Below are positions 8,937 to 17,285 of a stretch of 39,623 nucleotides of DNA, one piece after another. The position numbers and the translations under genes are program-made. Origin of the DNA: Candidatus Heimdallarchaeota archaeon (GTDB lineage Archaea > Asgardarchaeota > Heimdallarchaeia > Heimdallarchaeales > Heimdallarchaeaceae); assembly GCA_023270155.1 (NCBI GenBank), contig JAGLTB010000041.1:1-39623 (forward strand). Reading direction: 5' to 3'. The stretch's first letter is position 1. Every line of letters starts with the position of its first letter. The notes beneath the pieces are model-generated. The model saw only the letters and a list, made by a program, of their open reading frames with translations, had not been told where the DNA came from and searched no databases.

Positions 8937-9585
8937 AGACATGTTTTTCTTGAACATTATTGAATTCTATCTGAAATTCTGGCTGATTTCCTTGCTTCTA
9001 AGATGGATAATTTCCTTTCTACCAGGAAAAATATCAGATGTTGTAAGATTTGTAGGTAATCTAATTAGATTTCCCATAAAGAGATTCTTCTATTGGGTTT
9101 ATGGAGTTTCGATTATAGAAACAGATTTTGAGAAATCAATTTTCGAAACTGAAGAACTAAGGGATTTTGATTGTAGAATTACTTCTAATATTCTTGCTCC
9201 ATTATTTATTCAATCCTATATTGGATCATTCATATATTACTGGGCTCAGTATCTGTATGTAGAAAACTATCTATGGGTAAGTATAATCCTATTTGTTTTA
9301 GCTTTTGCCATCATTCTTATGGCGGCTCCTGATTATCACGAATGTGAAGATATTCTCAAAGTAAGTGTAAAATCAATTTTTAAATGGATGGGGAAACTAC
9401 TCGTACTTTCACTACCTGTTTACTTCTTAGTACACTTTCTTGCAGGTAATGAAGCTCTCGCACAAGGACTTTTCATAATCACTTTGTTAATTCCTTTTTA
9501 TCATCATTCATTTCAAGAAAGGGAAGAACCTATGATTAAATCGAAAAAAGCTAAGATTTTAGAGGCTGATCCTTTTGGAGAGTAA
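8929..9585 (+). CDS. Multi-pass membrane protein of the cluster
   Basis: Not a recognised family. The 218-aa protein has four or five hydrophobic segments (about 8-30, 88-106, 113-133, 152-170 and 173-190) and short charged loops. No catalytic motif is visible. ATG 8929 is preceded by GAGAGGT at 8914-8920, a usable Shine-Dalgarno site, and overlaps the upstream stop. Size and topology would fit a channel or scaffold subunit, for example one analogous to the polytopic Ced proteins of crenarchaeal DNA exchange. No sequence similarity to those can be claimed by eye. Confidence 0.75.
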   Translation: MIEDMFFLNIIEFYLKFWLISLLLRWIISFLPGKISDVVRFVGNLIRFPIKRFFYWVYGVSIIETDFEKSIFETEELRDFDCRITSNILAPLFIQSYIGSFIYYWAQYLYVENYLWVSIILFVLAFAIILMAAPDYHECEDILKVSVKSIFKWMGKLLVLSLPVYFLVHFLAGNEALAQGLFIITLLIPFYHHSFQEREEPMIKSKKAKILEADPFGE

Positions 9586-10558
9586 ATACGAACTCAATAA
9601 GATGATTGATAAAATCGTTGAAAATGTCGAATCAGCTTTGGAAAAGCTTGAAGGGAGTATATCTAAAGAAGATAAAATTAAATCTGAAAAACAGAGTACA
9701 CCAGATTCAAAACTCCCATTTCCAAGTATTAGATATCCCATTCCAAAAGACTCTATCGAAGAGGAAAATATCAAAGAAGAAACTATTGAGATAATTAAAC
9801 AAGAGAGCATTCCAGAGCCACCTAAATTTAGAATAGAAAAAGAGGAAAAGGCAGAAGTCAAACCAGAAATTTCTTCAAATTTAAATGAAGAAGTTCTAGT
9901 TTATCAAGAGAATGATGAAGACATTTCACATGATTCTGAGATTAATTTTATTGACATAAAAAAAGAGGTAAGATTAATACATCTTTATGGTCCTCCCAGT
10001 GGAGGTAAAACAACATTAGCACTTCAATCAGCAATTGAAATTTTACCAAAAGAGACTTTCTACATAATCACTAGTCATTCCACATCAATTCTAAAACGGA
10101 TTAAACAAATGGTAATTGATGACAGATGGAAGGATTACCCTGACCTTAAACAATATTTCTTCCCAATCCAGATTCAGAGTCTAAAGGAATTGCAACATCA
10201 AATCGAGCAGATTATTAATTTCAGTTCTCAGGAAATTGGAATGGTTGTAATTGATCATATAACAGATTATATTCGAGGAGAGACGCATAAAGAGGAGAAC
10301 AGAGAGATTCTAAGAAGCATCTTTGAAGATCTTTATATGTTAACAAATAAGAAAAAATGCAAAGTATTAATCGTCAATGGGTATGCTTACAAAGGTTCTG
10401 CACCTGCTGAAGACTTGATTGAATCATTTTGTGATATGACGATAAAAATAACAAATGAAAGAAAGGATTTTGATATTGAAATTGATGATCAAATAATCAG
10501 TACTTTTCAGATTGATAATTCAGGTTTCGAAAATATACATCTTAACATCTATTTTTAG
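9575..10558 (+). CDS. RecA/KaiC-superfamily ATPase with acidic N-terminal extension
   Basis: The 327-aa protein has an N-terminal low-complexity, Glu/Lys-rich region of about 130 residues and then a RecA-type core. Seen: Walker A GPPSGGKT (residues 139-146) after a beta strand (LIHLY), and Walker B MVVIDH (about 223-228) followed by ITDYIRG. These features match RadB/KaiC/Rad55-like ATPases that act as recombination mediators or regulatory ATPases; no HhH domain is present. Start choice is uncertain. TTG 9575 is preceded at a good distance by AGAGG (9561-9565) and overlaps the upstream gene, whereas ATG 9602 has no ribosome site. It is the last gene before the second promoter at 10574, so it probably ends the first transcription unit. 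Confidence 0.82.
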   Translation: MESKYELNKMIDKIVENVESALEKLEGSISKEDKIKSEKQSTPDSKLPFPSIRYPIPKDSIEEENIKEETIEIIKQESIPEPPKFRIEKEEKAEVKPEISSNLNEEVLVYQENDEDISHDSEINFIDIKKEVRLIHLYGPPSGGKTTLALQSAIEILPKETFYIITSHSTSILKRIKQMVIDDRWKDYPDLKQYFFPIQIQSLKELQHQIEQIINFSSQEIGMVVIDHITDYIRGETHKEENREILRSIFEDLYMLTNKKKCKVLIVNGYAYKGSAPAEDLIESFCDMTIKITNERKDFDIEIDDQIISTFQIDNSGFENIHLNIYF

Positions 10559-10573
10559 TTGATAATTTATCCT

Positions 10574-10596
10574 CCTTTAAAAAGTAAATTACATAT
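10574..10596 (+). promoter_or_regulatory. Cluster promoter P2 with extended conserved element
   Basis: CCTTTAAAAAGTAAATTACATAT lies directly after the stop of the RecA-like gene. It matches the radA promoter at all but two positions and promoter P1 closely. The G of AAAG is 26 nt before ATG 10610, giving a leaderless transcript and showing that the longer ORF starting at TTG 10559 would begin upstream of the promoter. Confidence 0.75.
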
Positions 10597-10609
10597 TATT
10601 CTAATAGAC

Positions 10610-11098
10610 ATGGCTTACATAACAGAAGGACAAATAGTTGATTTACTTGCTGACAAATGGAAGGAAGATAATAAGTTAGTAGCTAAAGAATTGGTTGTTC
10701 CTGTAATTGATCAAGTTTACTATGATAATTTTCTTGAAGGTAGAGAACAAGTTAGAATCGATCTTGCAGCTTATGATACCGTTACTGATCAAGTAATTTT
10801 CGTTGAAGCGGAGAATGGGTTATATTTACAACATCCTCAAATTTATTTGCCTTTCTGCAATATTCTCTATATTTTGTGTCCAGAAGATCAATCCTCTTTC
10901 AGGGAAGAACAATTCAAGTGGAGCAAAGAAAGGGGAATTGGGATTATAGAAGTAAGCAAATCAGGTCTACTCAGTTACTCGCTAGATCCCAAAATTAGGC
11001 AGATATTCCCTAAAGTTCAAGCTTTTGTCAAATCAAGATTATTCAAAAGAATCAAGAAGGAGAGTGGAAAAGATTCTACGATTACTATCAAACAATAA
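10610..11098 (+). CDS. Small PD-(D/E)XK-like protein with altered catalytic motif
   Basis: The 162-aa protein is started at ATG 10610 on promoter spacing. The middle part, VRIDLAAYD...VIFVEAENG, has the strand-Asp, strand-Glu-x-x pattern of the PD-(D/E)XK nuclease fold (compare MmcB-like and Holliday-junction-resolvase-type proteins). The position normally occupied by Lys in E-x-K is Glu here (E-A-E), so it may be inactive or use a displaced residue. Later strands (ILYILCP, GIGIIEVS) fit the same fold. It is followed by the HerA/VirB4-like gene with one base between stop and ATG, so the two proteins are probably made together. Archaeal HerA is often paired with a nuclease (NurA), which makes the pairing suggestive. 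Fold assignment is by eye. Confidence 0.6.
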   Translation: MAYITEGQIVDLLADKWKEDNKLVAKELVVPVIDQVYYDNFLEGREQVRIDLAAYDTVTDQVIFVEAENGLYLQHPQIYLPFCNILYILCPEDQSSFREEQFKWSKERGIGIIEVSKSGLLSYSLDPKIRQIFPKVQAFVKSRLFKRIKKESGKDSTITIKQ

Positions 11099-11099
11099 A

Positions 11100-14000
11100 A
11101 TGCAGAAATTCGTTGGTTCGAATAAATCAATATATACTATAAAGCAAAAAAAGGATTTTACAGTTTATGCATCTTTTATTATCAAACCTTTCAAACAAAT
11201 TGAAGAAGATATAAAGCAAAAAAGAAAATGGTCTTATTCAAACAAAGAGGAAAAAGAGAAAACTAATCCCCTTTTATCAGTTCTAAACGAAGTTAAAATG
11301 CTAAATATCTCATTGCATAGAATGTTTATTCCAGGAAATGTTAAGAAAAAGAAAAACGTAGAGAACGCAAAGAATCAAAAGAACTCTTCATCTTCACTTC
11401 TCAATGAATTATTCGAAAGTGATGATCAGGATATGGACGTTTCGCTTTCCTTTTTTATACTAAAAGTATGGAAGAGTTATGATTTATCTTCAACTTTTGA
11501 AACAGAAAGTAATCTAGTTGATGACTTTGTTTCACATTTGAGAAGTGAATTAAAACAGAAACTAGAAGGTGTAGGGAAAGTTGGTAGAGTATTAGGAGAT
11601 ACATTAGAGGAACTTGTAAGATTCAGCACTCTAAATCATAGTAACTTTCTAAGTAAGGGAAATAAAGTTTTTAGTGAGCTAACAAAAGATTTCGCATTTA
11701 TAGAAAAGAGTGAAGAATTTCAACGCTCTTTTCAACCTGGTCCTTCAGTAGATAAGAGACCTGATAGTATCTTTTCATTCCCGTCAGGTATTGAAACGAA
11801 TAGTAGTCTACTTGTAGGTTTAACGGAATCTGATATTCCAGTAGGATTACCTAAAGATCCTTCATTCCCCATTCTAATTGCAGGAGACAATAAAACAAGA
11901 GAAATAATCACTAGCAAATTGTTAGAACAAAATGGGAAATTTATCATTTTAGATCCAAGGACAAATTTAGAATTTGAAAACAGAATCAAGACTGATTTTA
12001 CATCTTTGAAATTAGGAGAGAATTTCTCTTTCAACGTTCTAACTCCAGTGACGAACAAGAACTATATCTCTGAACAAGTTTCTAATCAGTATCTTGGTAA
12101 TTTTATTGAAATAATTCGCTCAATAACAGATGTTCGAAGCGATGCAGCTGCTTTGCTACGTGATTTAATTGATTTCTACATCAACGAATATCAAGAGGAA
12201 CAAGAAGATGTTCTGTTTCCTAGACATGATACGCCTGTATCATTAGATGATCTTTATTCAATGCTAACAATCGAACCAGGTGGATTAGTGATCACAGACT
12301 ATCAACTGTCAACAGTCCGCTCATTAATTAACGACATCAGAGATCCGAGTATAAGTGAAAATACAAGAATCAACGATGTTAGAGGTATAGAAGAGTTATT
12401 TACAAATAACATGATAATCAATTTCAGCTCCCAAGGTTACAAGGTACAAAAACTGTTTATCTATTCTTTTCTGCTCCAACTAACAATCATTGATCAAGTT
12501 ATGAACATCGATGAAGACATCCTGATTTATATTGATGATGCAGAGCTTTTCTTCTCAAGAGATATAGATAAAACCATTCTCTCACATATTCTGAAAAAAC
12601 TTGAAAATAGTCCTTTCAAGATAATATTTTCTACTCCTTATCCTTCTCATCTTTCTTCTCAAATATTTGATTTAACGTATAACAGAATCATTGGCAATCT
12701 CAAATCAGCTAATTGTCTTAAGCTCATCTCTAGATCCCATGGTTTGGATAAAGGGCAGTTTGAATTCATCAGACGATTACCAAAAAACAATCTTCTTCTG
12801 GTGAGAGAGGATCTAATGGAAAAACCACTTTTACTTAGATTCTTCCCAGAGGATTCGGAAAGATATGAAACTCAACCGATTAGAAATAAGCAGGAATTTC
12901 ACAAAAATCCCAAAATTCTGAAAACTGAAGATGAAATCCTAACTGTAAATATAGATGACTTTTCAAGTTTGCATCCAATTATGCTTGAAATTCTAAATAA
13001 GCTCTCTACCAAAGTAAATAGAGGGATTAACTCTGAATCTTTGAGTAATCTTTTCACTAATTGGGAAAAAAGCAAAGTAAAAGAAGCAATTTCAGTATTG
13101 GAAACGTTTGGATATATTTTCTTTGAAACTGTTGATAAACAAGGTAAGAAGGGAGAATACTGGACAAAAATTACTCCAAGGGGAAAAAGATTCCTTGAAA
13201 AGCTTAAGTTTACAAAGGTAATTGAGGTTAAGAATAAGGAAGCAGAAGACGATTCTGATCCTAAAGAAACGAATAGAAGAAATTCTTTAGAAGTGGAAAC
13301 TGTTTCAGATTTCATCGAATCTCCTAGTATAGAAATCACTTCAGATAATTCTTCTTTAATTGTAAAAAAACTTCAGAAGCAAAGAAAGAAAGTAAGAGAA
13401 ACAAGAGATTCAGAGAAGAAACAGAAACAAAAACTGGAAACTCTTAACTCAACCTTATTACAAGTAAAATCATTACTTAATAATGAATTTGAAGAAGAAG
13501 TAAATAGGTTGAACATTTTTCTTACTGCACTTTCAGGATATCTAGAGGAAGATAATTCTCTCAAAGAATTACCTAGAGAAATCTTGGAATCAATTTTTCG
13601 GAAAGCACTCTCTCTGATTGATGCGATACAGATAAAATCTACATTTGGTGAATCTTCAACTAATTCTACTGACGATGAATTTATTGAGAAAGTTATAGAA
13701 AAGGAATTGAATTCAGATAAATGGCAAGACTTTGATAGAGAAGTCTTCTTAACAGAGATTCCAGAATTATCTTCGTTAAGCAAGAATCAGAAGAAGATCA
13801 CTAAAAAGCTCTCATCAGAATTACCCGATGATATCCTGCAAGGATTAGAATTAGGTTTGGATCTTAGTAAAGAGGAATTTGTTAAACTCGTTAGAAAAGC
13901 AATTGCTTCTTTATTACAAATTAAAACAATGTTCTATCCTAATATGGATTCAGAGAAGTATCTGGAAGAAGTAAATACATTTTTTGAAGAAGTAGGTTAT

Positions 14001-14222
14001 TCTGAACCATTTGAGAAATCTAAGCAATTATTATGGGAATATACAGCTAAGAAAAAGAAAAAAGAGAAAAAATCATTGTCAACTTATCTGGAAAGGAGAG
14101 AGATAATCGATAGGATTCAAGAAGAAAGTGGATCCTTTGAATTTGATTTAGAAGGTAAAAGCAAGGATTCACTTGTTAGTCAACTTATACAAACCATTCG
14201 GAAAAAGATCAAAAATGACTGA
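11100..14222 (+). CDS. HerA/VirB4-like ATPase-fold protein with degenerate P-loop and winged helix
   Basis: 1,040 aa from ATG 11100 (the ORF extends to TTG 11025, but that would overlap the upstream gene by 74 nt). An N-terminal domain of about 240 residues is followed by IPVGLPKDPSFPILIAG, which aligns with the strand leading into the P-loop of HerA/VirB4 ATPases. There the expected GxxGSGKS is replaced by GDNKTREI. FIILDP follows where HerA has its VIDPxG strand, and ILIYIDDAELF (about 475-485) stands as Walker B. A sensor-like FSTPYPSHLSSQIFD and LLVRED complete the core. A winged helix (about 625-695) ends with GEYWTKITPRGKRFLEKL. The last 330 residues are helical and charged. No membrane segment is seen. 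It overlaps the helicase gene by 8 nt. Probably non-hydrolysing, so likely structural or regulatory. Confidence 0.7.
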   Translation: MQKFVGSNKSIYTIKQKKDFTVYASFIIKPFKQIEEDIKQKRKWSYSNKEEKEKTNPLLSVLNEVKMLNISLHRMFIPGNVKKKKNVENAKNQKNSSSSLLNELFESDDQDMDVSLSFFILKVWKSYDLSSTFETESNLVDDFVSHLRSELKQKLEGVGKVGRVLGDTLEELVRFSTLNHSNFLSKGNKVFSELTKDFAFIEKSEEFQRSFQPGPSVDKRPDSIFSFPSGIETNSSLLVGLTESDIPVGLPKDPSFPILIAGDNKTREIITSKLLEQNGKFIILDPRTNLEFENRIKTDFTSLKLGENFSFNVLTPVTNKNYISEQVSNQYLGNFIEIIRSITDVRSDAAALLRDLIDFYINEYQEEQEDVLFPRHDTPVSLDDLYSMLTIEPGGLVITDYQLSTVRSLINDIRDPSISENTRINDVRGIEELFTNNMIINFSSQGYKVQKLFIYSFLLQLTIIDQVMNIDEDILIYIDDAELFFSRDIDKTILSHILKKLENSPFKIIFSTPYPSHLSSQIFDLTYNRIIGNLKSANCLKLISRSHGLDKGQFEFIRRLPKNNLLLVREDLMEKPLLLRFFPEDSERYETQPIRNKQEFHKNPKILKTEDEILTVNIDDFSSLHPIMLEILNKLSTKVNRGINSESLSNLFTNWEKSKVKEAISVLETFGYIFFETVDKQGKKGEYWTKITPRGKRFLEKLKFTKVIEVKNKEAEDDSDPKETNRRNSLEVETVSDFIESPSIEITSDNSSLIVKKLQKQRKKVRETRDSEKKQKQKLETLNSTLLQVKSLLNNEFEEEVNRLNIFLTALSGYLEEDNSLKELPREILESIFRKALSLIDAIQIKSTFGESSTNSTDDEFIEKVIEKELNSDKWQDFDREVFLTEIPELSSLSKNQKKITKKLSSELPDDILQGLELGLDLSKEEFVKLVRKAIASLLQIKTMFYPNMDSEKYLEEVNTFFEEVGYSEPFEKSKQLLWEYTAKKKKKEKKSLSTYLERREIIDRIQEESGSFEFDLEGKSKDSLVSQLIQTIRKKIKND

Positions 14223-16401
14223 AAGTAACTTTACTCCCTACAACTTAACAGACTTTCAAGAAAGGTGTCTTGATGAATTTGAAGCAGGAAAGGATGTCCT
14301 TGCTGTAGCTCCAAGTTCTGCAGGGAAGACATTTATAACTGAACAATACATTCTGGATTATTTTCAGCAAAATTATGGTAAATTTCTTGTTTCTCCAAGA
14401 AGAATGAAAGTTGCTTTCGTTTTACCCTACAAATCGCTAGCAATTCAAGAGTTCAACCATTTTTCCACTTTAGTAGATAAACGAGGAATCAAGCTTCTTC
14501 TTGCAGTTGGAGGAGTGGACATCAAAGAAGAAGAACTAGCAGATGCAAATATCATAATAGGCACGTATGAGAAGATCTTAGTCCTTTTCAAGCGACATCA
14601 AACCCTTCGTAAATATCTCAAAGTTCTGGTCATTGATGAATTCCATTTTATTAGTACTAACAGAGGGACAGTATTAGAAGAAATAGTCTTAGAATGGATA
14701 AAAAATAGAAACAAAACTCAATTAATATTACTTTCATCATCAGTATCAAATCCTTTAGAGATTTCTGATTGGTTAAATGTTGTTCCAGTTATAGCAACAA
14801 AAAGGCCAATCCCTATTACATATTCAGTTGAAGTATCATCGAATTTCAAGCAATTTATCAAACAACTGAAGAGCACTGGAAAGCAAATTATGGTTTTCTG
14901 TCATTCAAGATCTGAAGCTGAAAATCTTGCAGATAAACTCAGTAAAGAATTTCCAATAAAAATGGAAACGCAGATTGATCAAATCATCTATAGTTCTCTT
15001 GCAAATATAGATGATGACAAAGTTCGGGAAACCATACAAAATGCATTTTTCCCAGTTCTACTAAAGAATGCAACACAAAGAGGTGTTGCATATCATCATG
15101 CCGGTTTATCAGGAATTGTGCGATTACTGATTGAAAATATGTTCCTTCAAAATGAGTTGGATATCTTAGTCTCAACTTCGACTCTAGCTGCTGGAATAAA
15201 TCTTCCTGCTGATATAGCAGTCTACACCATAAAACACAAGAAAATAGATGCGGAAAATAATCTAGTTTTCCAAACTTTAGGTAGAGCTGGAAGATTGGGT
15301 TATCGAAGCAAAGGAGAAGGATTAGTAGTTGTTACAAATGAAAGAATGAAAGCTAAAACTGAAAAAAGATTATTTGAGGATGAAGGAGGGAAAATCAAAC
15401 CTATTTTTCATTCAATAGAGAGTAAATTAGGAGATTATGACTTTTTAATCAAATTCTATCTTGAAAGTTTGCATTATTCCGAAAAACCTTATTCAAGTAA
15501 TTTAGCTCATCTTATTGAACCTATTAATGATTCGCTCTGGTTCTATCAGAATAAAACAAAATTAATGAGACATTTGATGGATTATGAAATTCTGCATGCA
15601 TTTTTTTCTTCAACTGAATCTAATTTTAATCCAGAAGAGATTATTGACTTTTACCAACGATTTGATAAGACTCGTAAAATTAAAAAAACAAGAATGGAGA
15701 TCCAATCTATAGAAGGACTGAACAAGGCTGCAATAGTTGCGAACATAAGAGAACAGTCAAGATTATTTCAAATCTACTTATCTCCTTCAAGACGAAGTTG
15801 CACGTGTCAAAGTAAACATTCCAATTTTATCTGTAAGCATCAAAGATTTCTATTGAAAGAGTACCCAGAGGCTCAAGAAAGATGGTTAAGTACATATGGA
15901 ATATTCGATTTTCTAATCAAAGAAGGGTTTGTAGTTAAATCAGCAGGAGAAAATTTCAACTTAACATATATGGGTCAAATAGCAGCACAGTACTTTATTC
16001 ACCCATATGATTTTCTGGATTATCTAGAATTCTGCGGTACGAACAAAAATATAACTATCTCACAATATTTGAAACAATTCATTACTCGTGATAAGAATAT
16101 TAAGCAAGAAATCAAAGCTAATGAATTATCCTCTCTACAAGCAATAAAATTAGCTCAAAGCATAGTTAATGGAGATAATATTAAGCAAATGTGTGAGAGA
16201 TATAATGTAAGTGATAGTTTCATTGAAGATTGGAAAGAAACTATCTATAGATTCATGAGAATGTTTCAATCAATTCATTATTTTACAGGAAATAAAGAAG
16301 AAGCAGAAAGAATCGTAAAATGGATAGAAAATAGCATAGCCTTTAGAGAAAAAGAGGTTGTAAAAACTAAAAGAAAAGAAATGAGTACAGACGCTACCTA
16401 G
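14215..16401 (+). CDS. Ski2/Hel308-like superfamily 2 helicase with SWIM zinc motif
   Basis: 728 aa from ATG 14215, which overlaps the upstream stop (ATGACTGA). Motifs in order: LTDFQERCLDEF (Q-motif-like, 11-22), Walker A APSSAGKT (32-39), DEFH (141-144), SSSVSNP in the motif III position, HHAGLSG (294-300), TSTLAAGINLPA (321-332) and QTLGRAGRLGY (353-363). This places it in the Ski2-like/Hel308 group of ATP-dependent 3'-5' helicases. The C-terminal half carries a SWIM motif, CTC...ICKH (residues 529-542, CxC-x8-CxH), a zinc-binding module seen in DNA-binding proteins and recombination factors. All catalytic motifs look intact, so this is the cluster's probable working motor. A 7-bp hairpin lies between it and the convergent minus-strand gene. 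Confidence 0.87.
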   Translation: MTESNFTPYNLTDFQERCLDEFEAGKDVLAVAPSSAGKTFITEQYILDYFQQNYGKFLVSPRRMKVAFVLPYKSLAIQEFNHFSTLVDKRGIKLLLAVGGVDIKEEELADANIIIGTYEKILVLFKRHQTLRKYLKVLVIDEFHFISTNRGTVLEEIVLEWIKNRNKTQLILLSSSVSNPLEISDWLNVVPVIATKRPIPITYSVEVSSNFKQFIKQLKSTGKQIMVFCHSRSEAENLADKLSKEFPIKMETQIDQIIYSSLANIDDDKVRETIQNAFFPVLLKNATQRGVAYHHAGLSGIVRLLIENMFLQNELDILVSTSTLAAGINLPADIAVYTIKHKKIDAENNLVFQTLGRAGRLGYRSKGEGLVVVTNERMKAKTEKRLFEDEGGKIKPIFHSIESKLGDYDFLIKFYLESLHYSEKPYSSNLAHLIEPINDSLWFYQNKTKLMRHLMDYEILHAFFSSTESNFNPEEIIDFYQRFDKTRKIKKTRMEIQSIEGLNKAAIVANIREQSRLFQIYLSPSRRSCTCQSKHSNFICKHQRFLLKEYPEAQERWLSTYGIFDFLIKEGFVVKSAGENFNLTYMGQIAAQYFIHPYDFLDYLEFCGTNKNITISQYLKQFITRDKNIKQEIKANELSSLQAIKLAQSIVNGDNIKQMCERYNVSDSFIEDWKETIYRFMRMFQSIHYFTGNKEEAERIVKWIENSIAFREKEVVKTKRKEMSTDAT

Positions 16402-16408
16402 AAGAATA

Positions 16409-16427
16409 AGAGAAATTTACTTTCTCT
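16409..16427. terminator. Hairpin between convergent genes
   Basis: AGAGAAA and TTTCTCT form a 7-bp stem with a five-base loop in the 15-nt gap and first codons between the helicase gene and the convergent 265-aa protein gene. It could stop transcription from both sides, although no long T-run follows on either strand. Confidence 0.4.
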
Positions 16428-17205
16428 CAAGTGTTTTACCACAACTAATACAGAATTTCGACTTAGGATCAGCTTTATACCCACAATACGAACAGTATTC
16501 TCCAATCAACGGAATCGTTTTTTCCTGTTTCAGTTTCTTAATAGTTTCTTGTTTTTCTATTATAGGTTTGAATGAAGATTTTTCAACCAACTGTTGTTTG
16601 GGTTGTGGTACATAATCAGGTGTGGGTTTCATATAGAATCTATAACTGAAGAAAATTATTACTCCAAAGAGAGCTAAGATACCAACAACAATCAAACCAA
16701 TATACAATCCCCAAGGAGTTGGTCTCTCAGTAGTCTGATTAGAAGCAGGATAAAGATCAACGAAACTAAACCATCCTGTATCCATTACAGTGCTAGTATA
16801 GAGAGGTCTCTGATAGATAAATTTGATTTTCAGATACAAAGTTACGTCCCCCCAATAATCTTGATACATAAAGGTCGTATTTGCAAAGCCTGAAGCTTGA
16901 GCAGGAGTAAAGTTTCCCATGTATTGTGATGTGGAATATACTTCAACTGAATCTCTTAAGCTAAGTTCAATTACTGTACTATTGATTGAAGTACCTCCAC
17001 CAAAATCAGCAACAATTAATTCAAGAAGAATTTCATGATCTCCAGTTTCAAGTTCTGTATCAAGAATATCAATTGTTAGATCAAACCATGTTCCTAATGG
17101 TCCGTTCATATTTTGAGAGTACTCAAGAGCATTACTGCTATAGAGTGAATAGAATAAAACTAGGAAAACAAACAAAATGTAGAGTTTAGCTTTTCTCTTT
17201 GGCAT
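16417..17205 (-). CDS. Single-pass exported protein with C-terminal zinc ribbon
   Basis: Not a recognised family. The ORF extends to TTG 17214, but ATG 17205 (MPKRKAKLYILF) gives a typical signal peptide and is about 30 nt from TTTATAATC on the minus strand. The 262-aa protein has a signal (about 5-20), a beta-sandwich-like outer domain of about 130 residues, a Thr/Pro-containing linker, a transmembrane helix (about 158-182) and a cytoplasmic tail. The tail ends in a zinc ribbon, CSYCGYKADPKSKFCISCGK (two CxxC pairs), of the type found at the termini of many archaeal membrane proteins. The domain plan repeats that of the 228-aa protein at 1016-1702. It converges on the helicase gene. Confidence 0.78.
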   Translation of the reverse strand: MPKRKAKLYILFVFLVLFYSLYSSNALEYSQNMNGPLGTWFDLTIDILDTELETGDHEILLELIVADFGGGTSINSTVIELSLRDSVEVYSTSQYMGNFTPAQASGFANTTFMYQDYWGDVTLYLKIKFIYQRPLYTSTVMDTGWFSFVDLYPASNQTTERPTPWGLYIGLIVVGILALFGVIIFFSYRFYMKPTPDYVPQPKQQLVEKSSFKPIIEKQETIKKLKQEKTIPLIGEYCSYCGYKADPKSKFCISCGKTLERK

Positions 17206-17285
17206 TTTCGTCAAGATTCTATTTATTTAACAAGATTATAAAACAGTTTTGGGGCAAGGAAAAGAAGAAGGAAGTAGGAGATGGA

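Noticed and set aside
12899-13339. 146-aa minus-strand ORF inside the HerA/VirB4-like gene
   Set aside because: It is a shadow of a long plus-strand coding frame, with Ser/Leu-rich composition typical of antisense translation and no promoter or ribosome site.
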